A stretch of 64,000 nt of DNA from Vibrio algarum (GTDB lineage: Bacteria; Pseudomonadota; Gammaproteobacteria; Enterobacterales; Vibrionaceae), in contig NZ_JAQLOI010000003.1 of the NCBI RefSeq assembly GCF_028204155.1, positions 1,240,001 to 1,304,000 on the forward strand, written 5' to 3'. The first letter of the stretch is position 1; each line of letters begins with the position of its first letter. The notes below the pieces were generated by a model that worked only from the letters and a program-made list of their open reading frames with translations, was not told where the DNA came from and did no database searches. Both the position numbers and the translations under genes were made by a program. Below are positions 15,649-25,470 of the stretch, piece by piece.

Positions 15649-18513
15649 TTACTCTTCATACTCAGAAATAGTCGGGCATGAACAGATTAAGTTCCTATCG
15701 CCGTACACGTTGTCGACTCGGTTCACGGTCGGCCAGTATTTAGATATTTTAGTCTGTGTAGACGGAAAACAAGCCAGTTCACGTGAATAAGGTCGATTCC
15801 ACTCAGAAGAAGAAAGGTCCACTTGCGTATGTGGCGCGTTAACCAGAGGGTTATTGTCTAGCGGCCACTCACCATCCTTCACGCTATTCATCTCATGGCG
15901 AATGGCAATCATCGCTTCACAGAAACGATTTAACTCTTCCAAATCTTCTGATTCAGTTGGTTCAATCATTAATGTTCCCGCAACAGGGAAAGACATTGTT
16001 GGCGCATGGAAGCCGTAATCCATTAATCGTTTAGCGATATCTTCTTCGCTAATACCTGTCTCTTCTTTCAACGGGCGAATATCAATAATGCACTCGTGCG
16101 CAACACGTCCTTTCGTACCGCGATAAAGAACAGGGTAGTGAGGGAGTAAACGTTCCATTACATAGTTAGCATTTAAAATCGCTACTTTGGTCGCTTCAGT
16201 TAACCCTTGTTCGCCCATCATTGCGATATATGCCCACGATATAGGAAGAATAGAGGCACTGCCCATATCTGCTGCTGATACTGCGAAATCTTCACCTTCT
16301 AATCCACCTTCAATGTGGCCAGGGAGGAAGGGGGCTAAATGTGATTTGACACCGATTGGCCCCATACCCGGACCACCGCCACCATGTGGAATACAGAATG
16401 TTTTATGCAGATTTAAGTGAGAAACGTCTGAGCCAATGAAACCTGGAGTGGTTAAGCCCACTTGAGCGTTCATGTTGGCTCCATCAAGATAAACCTGACC
16501 ACCCGCTTCATGAACCATATCGCAGACTTGCTGTACCTGTTCTTCGTACACTCCGTGTGTAGAAGGATAGGTGATCATGATGCTGGAAAGATTGTCTCGG
16601 TGTTTTTCTATTTTGTCTGCTAAATCTAGGATGTCGATGTTGCCTGCGTCGTCACATTTAACTACAACCACTTTCATCGAGACCATAGATGCCGTTGCAG
16701 GGTTAGTACCGTGAGCAGAACTAGGAATCAAACAGACATTACGGTGCCCTTCATCTCGACTTTGATGATAGCGTTGGATAGCTATGAGGCCAGAGTACTC
16801 CCCTGATGCACCGGAATTAGGTTGTAATGAGAACTCATCATACCCGGTGATTTCACACAGCATGGTTTTGAGAGACTCAGCCAGTTTGCTATACCCCAGC
16901 GTTTGTTCTTTAGGAGCAAATGGATGCAATGCTCCAAACTCAGGCCAAGTGACAGGAATCATTTCTGCAACCGCATTTAACTTCATGGTACAACTGCCAA
17001 GCGGGATCATACCGTGAGTTAATGAAAAATCTTTATTTTCTAGCTGCTTAAGATAACGCATCATCTGTGTTTCGCTGTGGTGCGTATTGAAAACAGGGTG
17101 TGTTAAGAAACTCGACTCACGACGGCAACACTCTGGTATAACGGCAAATTCATTATTGGCGATAGCCGCTGATAACGAATTGATATCTTCATTAATATCA
17201 AAAACCGAGAACAATTTGGCAATGTCTTGCGTGGTGGTGGTTTCATCAAAGCTGACACCGAGCTTTTCGTCAAACTTACGCAAATTGATGTCTGATTGAA
17301 GCGCTTTGGCATACAGTGCGTCAGTATTACTAGCTGTTTCGATGGTAATGGTATCGAAGTAGCTGTTGTTGCTTAACTCATAACCTGATTTAGTTAAACC
17401 AGCCGCTAAAATAGCCGTCATGTGATGGGTTCGACGAGCAATAGTTTTAAGCCCTTCACTTCCGTGGAATACAGCATAGAACGAGGCCATATTGGCAAGC
17501 AATGCTTGAGCAGTACAAATATTCGATGTCGCTTTTTCGCGGCGAATATGTTGTTCGCGAGTTTGCATCGCCATACGAAGTGCTTGGTTGCCTTTTGAGT
17601 CGATAGAGACACCAATAACGCGCCCTGGCATTGTGCGTTTATGCTTGTCTTTCGTTGCCATAAATGCGGCATGCGGACCACCGTACCCCATAGGTACACC
17701 GAAGCGCTGTGCACTGCCGATAACTACATCTGCACCCATCTCTCCAGCCGGTTTTATCAGCGTTGAAGCAAGAAGATCAGTTGCTACGGTGACTAATGTT
17801 TTGTTCGCTTGGGCTGATGAGATAACGTCGGTTAGGTCCGTTACTTCACCAGTGGTTGACGGATACTGGAGTAGGGCACCAAATGCGTCTTGTTCTGGTA
17901 ATGACTCTATAGGGCCAATAACAACTTCAAAGCCGATAAAGGTCGCACGAGTTTTAACTACTTCGATAGTTTGAGGATGGACATCGTCGGCCACAAAAAA
18001 CGTCTTGCTTTTGCTTTTACCTGCACGTTTACACAGGGTCATTGCTTCCCCTGCTGCTGTTGCTTCATCTAACAATGACGCGTTAGCGATTTCCATACTA
18101 GTGAGGTCCATGACCATCTGTTGGTAATTTAACAGAGCTTCTAAACGACCTTGAGAAATTTCAGGCTGATAAGGAGTATATGCGGTATACCAACCCGGAT
18201 TTTCAAATACATTTCGTAAGATAACGTTTGGTACAAAGGTGTTGTAGTAACCTTGGCCTATAAAAGTACGCTTGATCTGATTGAGTTCGGCGATTTTTTT
18301 CAGTTCGACTAACATATCAGATTCGCTCATAGGCGCATCTAGAGAGAGTGGTTTCTCTAATCGAATTGTGCTGGGTACGGTTTGGTCGATCAACTGTTCT
18401 AGGCTATCAGCCCTAACTGTTTTCAGCATTTCTTGCTGATCGGTTTTGTTTGGACCGTTGTGGCGAGAAACAAATTCGTTTTGTGTGCTTAGGTGTTGAA
18501 GTAGTTCTGTCAT
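15649..18513 (-). CDS. gcvP: Glycine dehydrogenase (decarboxylating), P-protein
   Basis: This 954-residue P-protein, full length for the family, decarboxylates glycine and passes the aminomethyl group to lipoyl-GcvH. Clear marks are FVSRHNGPN at the start, GQGYYNTFVP, TPYQPEISQGRLEALLNYQ, EQHIRREKATSNICTAQ and the PLP lysine in HLNLHKTFCIPHGGGGPGMG. It lies 60 bp after gcvH on the same strand with a hairpin in the gap, and ends in a 3' region with tandem repeats and a terminator. The gcvT gene is on the opposite strand past the regulator. Confidence 0.98.
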   Translation of the reverse strand: MTELLQHLSTQNEFVSRHNGPNKTDQQEMLKTVRADSLEQLIDQTVPSTIRLEKPLSLDAPMSESDMLVELKKIAELNQIKRTFIGQGYYNTFVPNVILRNVFENPGWYTAYTPYQPEISQGRLEALLNYQQMVMDLTSMEIANASLLDEATAAGEAMTLCKRAGKSKSKTFFVADDVHPQTIEVVKTRATFIGFEVVIGPIESLPEQDAFGALLQYPSTTGEVTDLTDVISSAQANKTLVTVATDLLASTLIKPAGEMGADVVIGSAQRFGVPMGYGGPHAAFMATKDKHKRTMPGRVIGVSIDSKGNQALRMAMQTREQHIRREKATSNICTAQALLANMASFYAVFHGSEGLKTIARRTHHMTAILAAGLTKSGYELSNNSYFDTITIETASNTDALYAKALQSDINLRKFDEKLGVSFDETTTTQDIAKLFSVFDINEDINSLSAAIANNEFAVIPECCRRESSFLTHPVFNTHHSETQMMRYLKQLENKDFSLTHGMIPLGSCTMKLNAVAEMIPVTWPEFGALHPFAPKEQTLGYSKLAESLKTMLCEITGYDEFSLQPNSGASGEYSGLIAIQRYHQSRDEGHRNVCLIPSSAHGTNPATASMVSMKVVVVKCDDAGNIDILDLADKIEKHRDNLSSIMITYPSTHGVYEEQVQQVCDMVHEAGGQVYLDGANMNAQVGLTTPGFIGSDVSHLNLHKTFCIPHGGGGPGMGPIGVKSHLAPFLPGHIEGGLEGEDFAVSAADMGSASILPISWAYIAMMGEQGLTEATKVAILNANYVMERLLPHYPVLYRGTKGRVAHECIIDIRPLKEETGISEEDIAKRLMDYGFHAPTMSFPVAGTLMIEPTESEDLEELNRFCEAMIAIRHEMNSVKDGEWPLDNNPLVNAPHTQVDLSSSEWNRPYSRELACFPSTQTKISKYWPTVNRVDNVYGDRNLICSCPTISEYEE

Positions 18514-18533
18514 TTCCTTTGTACCTTATTAAA

Positions 18534-18556
18534 AAGCTGCCCAAATGAGGCAGCTT
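18534..18556 (-). terminator. Hairpin between gcvH and gcvP, possible partial terminator
   Basis: AAGCTGCC and GGCAGCTT pair across a 7-base loop; on the minus strand a T run follows. It could reduce readthrough so that GcvH is made in excess of GcvP. Confidence 0.6.
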
Positions 18557-18573
18557 CCTATTAGTTTCCTAAA

Positions 18574-18954
18574 TTATTCTTCTTCAATACTGCTTAGGTA
18601 TTCTTCAGCATCCGTTAAGTCGTCTAGCTCTGAAGGGTCAGACATCTTAATTTTTGCAATCCAGCCACCTTCATAAGGTTCTTCATTGATGAGTTCAGGG
18701 CTGTCACCTAGTTCTTCGTTGACTTCTACAATTTCGCCTGTGATAGGTGTGTAAATGTCGGAGGCCGCTTTTACAGATTCAACCAAAGAAAAGCTTTCGC
18801 CTGCTTCAATTTCGCTTTCAATTTCAGGTAGTTCTACGAAAACCACGTCACCTAACATCTCTTGAGCGTGCTCTGAAATACCGATAGTTACAGTACCATC
18901 ACCGTTGTCTTTTACCCATTCATGGCTCTCTGTAAACTTCAGGGTGTTGTCCAT
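18574..18954 (-). CDS. gcvH: Glycine cleavage system H protein
   Basis: This 126-residue lipoyl carrier shuttles the methylamine group between P- and T-proteins. The lipoylated lysine is in SLVESVKAASDIYTP. It starts with the typical KFTESHEWV and is the usual length. It is first in the gcvH-gcvP unit, divergent from the XRE-cupin regulator; a palindrome resembling sites before gcvT lies upstream at 19238. Confidence 0.98.
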   Translation of the reverse strand: MDNTLKFTESHEWVKDNGDGTVTIGISEHAQEMLGDVVFVELPEIESEIEAGESFSLVESVKAASDIYTPITGEIVEVNEELGDSPELINEEPYEGGWIAKIKMSDPSELDDLTDAEEYLSSIEEE

Positions 18955-19237
18955 TTCATTGTCTCCAAACTGTTAATATCAATAATTGTAAAACTGTGTG
19001 TTCAAAGTGAAACCACTTTGACGAGTTAACCTAAGTGTGCGTGCAATAAAAGCATAGAAGCACTATAAAAAAATGAAGTATGTACTATTTAACCGCATTA
19101 ATTTTGGTTGAGCTCGACTGAATAATGTTGTCATTGTTATGTGCTTACTGCCTTTCGCGCAACCGATTGCATTATAGAGTTAGTAGCATTGACATATTGG
19201 TAACATAACCATTGTTTTTTCAATAATCAATTAAAAA

Positions 19238-19252
19238 TTTCCAATAGGAAAC
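19238..19252. promoter_or_regulatory. Candidate operator for the XRE-cupin regulator (gcvH side)
   Basis: TTTCCAATAGGAAAC is a near-perfect palindrome between gcvH and the regulator. Its complement, GTTTCCTATTGGAAA, matches two tandem sites before gcvT. Confidence 0.5.
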
Positions 19253-19359
19253 ATAATTTCGTATGGTTTTAAAAATTGAAGAGAAAATGTTGCCGTTTCC
19301 TTATTTTTGAGCTTCATGTAACAATAAGGACATGCATAACAAGATCAAATGGATGAACA

Positions 19360-19983
19360 ATGCCTATTGAAAACTTAGATGAATACCCGTCGATTAAACT
19401 AGAGAAGCAGGGAAGCAGTGAAACGATAGAGCCTCTAAAGCTAGGGCAAAAAATAAAAGATATACGCTCTAACTTGGGAATAACGTTAGAGGAGGCAAGT
19501 CAACGGACGGGACTTGCGCGTTCGACACTTTCGAAAATCGAAAATGAGCAGATATCGCCAACATTTCAGGCGATGCAAAAACTTGCCTCAGGTTTACAGA
19601 TAGACATGCCCCAATTATTTGAACCGCCAAAGTCAATAATGGCGAGCGGCCGCAGAGACCTTACCATGCAAGGGCAAGGCAAGCCTCATCCAACACCAAC
19701 CTATGAACATGAATTACTCGCTACTCAGCTTACACATAAAAAAATGATGCCCTTTAAGAGTCGTATTCGTACACGTCGTATAGAAGATTTTGTTGATTGG
19801 GTAAAACACGATGGTGAGGAGTTTCTGTTGATTTTAGAAGGGGAGGTGACACTCTATACGGAGTATTACGAGCCGATTAACCTTAAAGAGGGTGACAGTG
19901 CTTATTACGATGCAAACATGGGGCACATGCTGACATCCGTGAGTGAACAAGATGCATTAATCCTTTGGGTGACAGCGAAATGA
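19360..19983 (+). CDS. XRE-family regulator with C-terminal cupin domain
   Basis: This 207-residue protein has a helix-turn-helix at about residues 28-75 (KIKDIRSNLGITLEEASQRTGLARSTLSKIENEQISPTFQAMQKLA) and a C-terminal cupin (HDGEEFLLILEGEVTLYTEYYEPINLKEGDSAYYDANMGHML). This layout is common for regulators that sense small metabolites. It sits between gcvH-gcvP and gcvT, and similar palindromes flank it on both sides, so control of glycine cleavage is likely. The effector is unknown; glycine or a C1 compound would be a reasonable guess. Confidence 0.85.
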   Translation: MPIENLDEYPSIKLEKQGSSETIEPLKLGQKIKDIRSNLGITLEEASQRTGLARSTLSKIENEQISPTFQAMQKLASGLQIDMPQLFEPPKSIMASGRRDLTMQGQGKPHPTPTYEHELLATQLTHKKMMPFKSRIRTRRIEDFVDWVKHDGEEFLLILEGEVTLYTEYYEPINLKEGDSAYYDANMGHMLTSVSEQDALILWVTAK

Positions 19984-20072
19984 TCTGGAATAACGAGGTT
20001 ATGTTGTTCTATTTATGTACAGCAAACGTTAAATTAACGCGTGATAAATTTAAAACAATCTGTTATTAATGA

Positions 20073-20105
20073 TTTTCATAGTGGAAAATGTTTACTATTG
20101 GAAAC
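20073..20105. promoter_or_regulatory. Two tandem candidate operators before gcvT
   Basis: TTTTCATAGTGGAAAA (20073-20088) and GTTTACTATTGGAAAC (20090-20105) are similar palindromes 17 bp apart, and share a TTTnnTATTGGAAA-like core with the site before gcvH. Confidence 0.5.
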
Positions 20106-20144
20106 ACTGCTATGCCAATAGTTTGAATCTTTATGGAGAAAGTG

Positions 20145-21260
20145 ATGACAGATTTACTTAAGACCCCTTTACACGCACTGCACATTGAAGCTGGTGCAAA
20201 GATGGTTCCGTTTGCTGGGTACGATATGCCAGTTCAATATCCACTCGGAGTAAAGAAAGAGCATCTACATACGAGAGATGCTGCTGGGTTATTTGATGTT
20301 TCTCACATGGGGCAATTACGTTTAAAAGGCGCTAATGCCGCAAAAACGTTGGAAGCTCTCGTGCCTGTCGATATTATCGATCTTCCTGCAGGTAAACAGC
20401 GCTATGCATTTTTCACGAATGAACAAGGCGGTATCTTAGACGATTTAATGGTGACCAATTTTGGTGATCATATTTTTGTTGTTGTGAATGCGGCATGTAA
20501 AGAGCAAGATATCGCGCATTTGAAAGCAAACCTTTTAGATGGTGTTGAGTTAGAGCAAATAGAAGATAGAGCTTTACTTGCTCTTCAGGGACCAAAGGCC
20601 GCGGATGTATTAGCGTCATTTCAACCTTCTGTCGCTGATATGGTCTTTATGGATGCGCAGATCATCGATATAGATGGGATTGAATGTTATGTAAGTCGGT
20701 CTGGGTATACCGGTGAAGATGGTTTCGAACTATCTGTTCCCGCTGATAAAGCAGATTCATTTGCCCGTAAACTTACCGCTATCGATGCCGTTGAATGGAT
20801 AGGTTTAGGTGCTCGAGATTCGTTACGTTTAGAGTGTGGGTTGTGTTTATATGGCCATGATTTAGACGCATCAACAACACCTGTCGAGGCGAGTTTACTT
20901 TGGGGGATTAGTAAAAATCGCCGCAGCGAAGGTGAGCGAGCCGGTGGTTTTCCAGGCGCAGACATAATCCTAAATCAGATCATAACAAAAGACATTCTGC
21001 GTAAACGTGTTGGCTTAGTTGGACAAACCAAAGCACCGGTGCGTGAAGGTTGTAAGCTATTTGACGCACTAAACAATGAAATTGGTGTTGTGACCAGTGG
21101 TACCGCTGGACCTAATGCAGGTAAGCCCGTTTCTATGGGATATGTTGCAACAGAATTTTCAGTTATTGGAACAGAAGTTTTTGCTGAAGTTCGCGGTAAA
21201 AAACTGGCGATGACAGTGGAAAAAATGCCGTTCGTGGCGCAAAGGTATTACCGAGGCTAG
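20145..21260 (+). CDS. gcvT: Aminomethyltransferase, glycine cleavage T-protein
   Basis: This 371-residue T-protein transfers the methylene group from aminomethyl-GcvH to tetrahydrofolate, releasing ammonia. Visible marks are VPFAGYDMPVQYPLGVKKEHLHTR, GLFDVSHMGQ, SRSGYTGEDGFELS and LGARDSLRLECGLCLYGHD. The ATG at 20145 follows GGAGAAAGTG; an in-frame ATG at 20133 lacks a site. It follows the XRE-cupin gene by 160 bp with its own probable operators. No glycine riboswitch was recognised upstream. Confidence 0.97.
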   Translation: MTDLLKTPLHALHIEAGAKMVPFAGYDMPVQYPLGVKKEHLHTRDAAGLFDVSHMGQLRLKGANAAKTLEALVPVDIIDLPAGKQRYAFFTNEQGGILDDLMVTNFGDHIFVVVNAACKEQDIAHLKANLLDGVELEQIEDRALLALQGPKAADVLASFQPSVADMVFMDAQIIDIDGIECYVSRSGYTGEDGFELSVPADKADSFARKLTAIDAVEWIGLGARDSLRLECGLCLYGHDLDASTTPVEASLLWGISKNRRSEGERAGGFPGADIILNQIITKDILRKRVGLVGQTKAPVREGCKLFDALNNEIGVVTSGTAGPNAGKPVSMGYVATEFSVIGTEVFAEVRGKKLAMTVEKMPFVAQRYYRG

Positions 21261-21282
21261 AACATCTACCAATATAGGTTAT

Positions 21283-21307
21283 CGAGCTTGCTCAGTTAGT
21301 AAGCTCG
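21283..21307 (+). terminator. Weak hairpin after gcvT
   Basis: CGAGCTT and AAGCTCG pair, but no T run follows, so termination is uncertain. Confidence 0.35.
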
Positions 21308-21484
21308 GTACAATTAATCTCCTCGTATTTTTCTTATTCAATTTATTGTCTTCCGATTCTAATGAGGTTGTATGCTGTTCATCCATTTACCAATAGCGCG
21401 CACAACTTTGGGCTTAATTTAAGATTCCTAAAATCAGCTAAAAAGACTATTATTTAACTAATGAAAACAATATAGGTAAGTAAT

Positions 21485-22494
21485 ATGCTAAAAAGGCTGG
21501 CTTTAGGGGTTTTCACAGTCGTGCTCTCAGTCTCAATTAGTGCGTCAGAAATTGAAACCTATATAGTTAATGGTACGGTTACTTCAACTTCAGCGTATCC
21601 TTCGTATGCTCGTCTTTATTACAACGAGTACGGAAATTATGGTTACTGCGGTGGGACATTTATTGATGCGACTCATGTTTTAACTGCCGCCCATTGTGTC
21701 GATTTGGATGATACCGACGCCACAGAAATAAGACTACTTTTTACAGTGGCGGTTCCTAATCTCGATGATGAAGATGATATCTCAAATGCGTCTAAATACT
21801 ATATTTCTAAGTTTTATGTCCATGAAGATTATGACTCGTCGCAATTAACCAACGATATTGCAATTTTGGTACTAGAAGAAGCGGCTAACTTAAGCTCTTA
21901 TGCCGAGTTTGTTAGTTCTGAGAATGAATATAGAATTGACGGGGGAGGGGGACGAACCAAACATTTATTGCTGTTGGCCACGGAGACACCTCAACAGGGG
22001 TAGATAACTCGACTGAGTTATTAGAGACAGAGGTCGATTATGTGGAGAATTCTGCTTGTACTGATTACTCTTCTAGCGGCGTGCCAGACAGTCAGTTATG
22101 TATGACGGGTATGCTTGATTCAGGAACTGGTTTACTTAATGCGACATGCAACGGCGATTCTGGTGGACCTCTATACTGGACTGAGGGTTCGGGTAAACAA
22201 GTAGGCATTACGAGTTATGGTCCGGGTACAGATACAGGATGTGGAGACCCAAACATAACAGCTACTTCTGTATTTACTGAAGTTGTCGACTATGCTGGTT
22301 GGATAACGAATGTAAAAAATGGATTAGTAACGGCAACCTATACAACCAGTGAGAGTGACCGCGAATATTATCGAGAAAATGGTAGTTTACCTAATGCTGT
22401 AACCGACATTTTGGGGTCTGGCGATGGTGGTGGTAGTGTTCCTTTATGGCCACTATTAGTTATGCTTGGAATGGCAATCTTTAGGAAGAAATAG
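21485..22494 (+). pseudogene. Secreted trypsin-fold protease with GlyGly-CTERM tail, frameshifted in a G run
   Basis: The first frame (21485-22003) has a signal peptide, the S1 start IVNGT, the catalytic His in LTAAHC and the Asp in QLTNDIAIL. After a G5-A-G5 tract near 21941-21951 it goes out of frame. The -1 frame continues as TFIAVGHGDTSTGVD and reaches the catalytic Ser in CNGDSGGP and the C-terminus at 22494. Adding one G restores a protein of about 336 residues, so one base is missing or this is a sequencing error or phase switch. The tail GGGSVPLWPLLVMLGMAIFRKK is a GlyGly-CTERM signal processed by rhombosortase, as in Vibrio Ves proteases. The S1-pocket position 189 appears to be Ala, not Asp, so trypsin specificity is doubtful. 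Confidence 0.8.
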
Positions 22495-22512
22495 ATTTAA
22501 TAAGAGTGAAAT

Positions 22513-22541
22513 TAAAAGGAAGCATTTAGCTTCCTTTTTTA
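22513..22541 (+). terminator. Terminator after the protease gene
   Basis: GGAAGC and GCTTCC pair across ATTTA, flanked by A and T runs; it lies between convergent genes. Confidence 0.85.
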
Positions 22542-22566
22542 TTTTAGGTGTTCTATGCGTAAATAA

Positions 22567-23058
22567 TTAGCAGCCTGAAGTTTCTAATTCGTACACAGGA
22601 TCGTCGTCTTCGTTAATGGCTTGGGTATACTTAACCCAACAGTTTCCTGACTTCGGAGTTCCAGAGTTGTCGGTATCAAATCCGATATAGAGATAATAGG
22701 CACCTTCTTCTTCAGTCACTAAATCACCGTCTATCAATATTGCGTACTTAATATCGGTGTTATCAATATAGTTCCAAATAAGATCCCATTCGTCATCATC
22801 CTGTATATTGTTTTTGTTAAGGTCGAGGTAAGTAAGGCGGTTGGAATTACTACCGTCACGGACTTTGACATAACCTAACTGAGACTTGGCGAAAACAATA
22901 TCGTTAACCGATTGCATGCTCGCTTTAACACCACGTAATACACTGATTCGCGATTCTTGCTGTAGATTGAGAAAGCGAGGTGCAGCAGTCACTGCTAATA
23001 TCCCTAAGATAACAATAACAACGACCAGTTCGATGAGAGTAAAACCATTCTTTTTCAT
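22567..23058 (-). CDS. Type IV pilin-like protein, MshA type
   Basis: This 163-residue protein begins MKKNGFTLIELVVVIVILGILAVTAAPRF, a prepilin leader cut before Phe and an N-terminal helix typical of MSHA pilins. The globular part has a calcium-like loop (DLNKNNIQDDDEWD) and ends with a Cys pair (GNCW...ETSGC). No other pilus genes are near, so it may be an orphan major or minor pilin using a system elsewhere. The ATG at 23058 or the in-frame ATG at 23064 could be the start. No strong ribosome site was seen. Confidence 0.85.
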   Translation of the reverse strand: MKKNGFTLIELVVVIVILGILAVTAAPRFLNLQQESRISVLRGVKASMQSVNDIVFAKSQLGYVKVRDGSNSNRLTYLDLNKNNIQDDDEWDLIWNYIDNTDIKYAILIDGDLVTEEEGAYYLYIGFDTDNSGTPKSGNCWVKYTQAINEDDDPVYELETSGC

Positions 23059-23174
23059 ATGCATTCATTAAAAATATACTCAACGTAAATATAAATTGAA
23101 CTGGGAGTTCGAGCAACCGCTAGCCACTTGAAATGCGGGGCTAGCGGTGTTTAAGACTCAATGCATATAACGAT

Positions 23175-24545
23175 TTAAAACACTAAATGTGCGACACCAG
23201 CGATAACTGGTAACGTAATGAGGGTACGTAGAATAAATATAGTGAAAAGCTCTATAAAATTAACCGGTATGCGGCTGCCTAACAGTAAGGCGCCAACCTC
23301 TGACATATAGATAAGTTGAGTCACTGACATTGCTGCAATTACGAAGCGGGTAATTTCGCTATCTACAGAAGAGATTATAATGGCAGGAAGAAACATATCC
23401 GCAAAGCCAACCATCATAGTCTCTGATGCCGCTACCGCTTCCGGGATACCAAGTAACTCTAAATAAGGTACAAATGGTGTGCCTAATATTGCGAACAAAG
23501 ATGTGTATTCAGCAACAATCAATGCAAGCGTTCCTAGGCCCATAACCACAGGTAGTACGCCAAAGACCATATCAATCGCGTTTTCAATGCCGTCATTGGC
23601 TATTTTTTTAAAGCTTTTAACTTGGGATGCTTTATTCAACGCGAGGTTAAAACCCCAAGAGAAGGCGTTGTGATTGTCGGGGATAAGGTCAACGTCTTTT
23701 TCTGGTGAACTACCATCGACATAGATGTCTTTTTTGCGGCTTAATGGTGGCAAACGAGGAATGATTATCGCAGCGACAATACCCGCAAGACAGATGGAAC
23801 CGTAAAACGGTAAAAAGTAGGCTTCTAATCTTACTTGAGCTAACACAACTAAACTAAACGTAATAGAAACCGCCGAAAAAGTTGTTCCTACGACAGCCGC
23901 TTCTCTTTGGGTATAAAACTTATTGTCATATTGTTTACTTGTCAACAATATACCTACACTGCCATCACCTAACCAAGAGGCCATACAATCGATGGCGCTT
24001 CGACCGGGTAAATTAAATATTGGGCGCATCACTTTACTTAATAGTGTGCCAACCAATTCAAGTAAGCCAAAGTTCAGCAAAAGAGGGAGCAGTAAACCAG
24101 CGAAGATAAACACAGAGAAAAGGGTTGGAAGTAGGCCTTCTAACACTAAACCTCCCGTATTTTCCTCCCATATGGCTTTTGGCCCGAAATGGTAATAAGT
24201 CATGACAACCGCTAGTCCACCAATTACACGGACAGTAAGCCAAAGTAGGGACGGTGAAAAGAGGCGGTCTAAAAAGGTATTATTTTTAATAAACGATGGC
24301 TTAAATATGCGGTATAAGAGTGAAGCAATGGCCATGAAGGAAATAATGGTCGTAACAAGAGGAACCACGTGGTCCCCAAGGATTGAAATTAAGCTCTTAG
24401 CAAGTACGGCTACAGGGATAGTAATATCACCCTGATAGCTGATAGGGGCCATGAATAAAAATAAACCCAATAGAGAAGGAATTAAAAAAATCCAAAAGGT
24501 GCTTTTTTTGTTTTCAAGCTGGGTAACTTGGGTATCGTTTTGCAT
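23175..24545 (-). CDS. YjiH-family membrane protein (nucleoside-recognition/GATE domain)
   Basis: This 456-residue polytopic protein of about 10-11 membrane segments resembles the YjiH/GATE-domain group: FNLPGRSAIDCMASWLGDGSVGILLTSKQY and the conserved C-terminal part FADMFLPAIIISSVDSEITRFVIAAMSVTQLIYMSEVGALLLGS. The family is thought to transport or gate nucleoside-like solutes; the substrate is not established. It stands alone, with a long hydrophilic loop near residues 245-285. Confidence 0.75.
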   Translation of the reverse strand: MQNDTQVTQLENKKSTFWIFLIPSLLGLFLFMAPISYQGDITIPVAVLAKSLISILGDHVVPLVTTIISFMAIASLLYRIFKPSFIKNNTFLDRLFSPSLLWLTVRVIGGLAVVMTYYHFGPKAIWEENTGGLVLEGLLPTLFSVFIFAGLLLPLLLNFGLLELVGTLLSKVMRPIFNLPGRSAIDCMASWLGDGSVGILLTSKQYDNKFYTQREAAVVGTTFSAVSITFSLVVLAQVRLEAYFLPFYGSICLAGIVAAIIIPRLPPLSRKKDIYVDGSSPEKDVDLIPDNHNAFSWGFNLALNKASQVKSFKKIANDGIENAIDMVFGVLPVVMGLGTLALIVAEYTSLFAILGTPFVPYLELLGIPEAVAASETMMVGFADMFLPAIIISSVDSEITRFVIAAMSVTQLIYMSEVGALLLGSRIPVNFIELFTIFILRTLITLPVIAGVAHLVF

Positions 24546-24774
24546 CTGAGGTCTCTAAATATCTTAGTGTGATTTGCCTGTGTCCTTGGCATAGTTATTC
24601 ACTAAACATCCCTATTTAGTCAGAGTGGCGCAAGATTAACGGTTGTTGCTTTTAATTGCAATAGTATTCACTTAAATGTGGGTTATATTCAGAGAACACG
24701 GTTGTATAGATAACCTGACATAGATAATTGTATCGTATAGGTGGATGGTGCCGACGTGTGCACTTGAATGTATC

Positions 24775-25173
24775 TCAGATAAAATGATCCATTTCGCAAT
24801 CGAATTTAATCCAGCCGCGTTTCCTTTCTTCATAAACCGAAAAGGTAGGCGTTGAAAAATCTTGTTCTTTGAACAGACCTAAGGGAATGATTATCGCTTC
24901 AGGCGCACTGGTAAGCCTCAATCTCATGGTAGTACCACAACGAGGGCAAAAATCGTATGTTACTTGGTTACCAGAATCTGCAATTCGAGAATAGGAAATA
25001 ACATCACCATCGATAATGGTATTTTCAGCCAGGTAACGCGCTTGAACGCCAAAGACACTGCCTGTTCTTTTTTGGCATTCGAAACAATGACAAATCGAGG
25101 TTCTTATGGGGTCACCTTTGCATCGAATAGTGACTAGGTTACATGAACAAGATGCAGTGCGAATAACAGTCAT
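24775..25173 (-). CDS. GFA/CENP-V family zinc protein
   Basis: This 132-residue protein has the GFA cysteine pattern: CSC, CHCFECQKRTGSVFG and CPRCGTTM, which bind two zinc ions. The family is named for glutathione-dependent formaldehyde-activating enzyme, but most members have no proven reaction. It stands alone. Confidence 0.85.
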   Translation of the reverse strand: MTVIRTASCSCNLVTIRCKGDPIRTSICHCFECQKRTGSVFGVQARYLAENTIIDGDVISYSRIADSGNQVTYDFCPRCGTTMRLRLTSAPEAIIIPLGLFKEQDFSTPTFSVYEERKRGWIKFDCEMDHFI

Positions 25174-25470
25174 AACTCATCCCTTTAACGTATATAGTTA
25201 AAATTTAGTCGATAGTGATTAAATCTCAAATAAAAACAGTATTTTGTGTCTTTCTATATGTTCATTCAATACATGACGATTGTAAAGTTACTAGCGTGTA
25301 TAGAGGCAATTGTTATATTATATCAATTGTCATAAAAATGACTTTAGCTCAATGGTGCTCACTACACAGCTACTGTATTATAATGTTTGCCAAGAATGGC
25401 AGCTCATTCGTATTGCACTATCAGTGAAATATCGATTAAGTGTACTCACTAAAGAACGATTGGATTTATT

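Noticed and set aside
19984..20144. Glycine riboswitch before gcvT
   Set aside because: No tandem aptamer core was recognised in the 160-bp gap; the palindromes suggest protein control instead.
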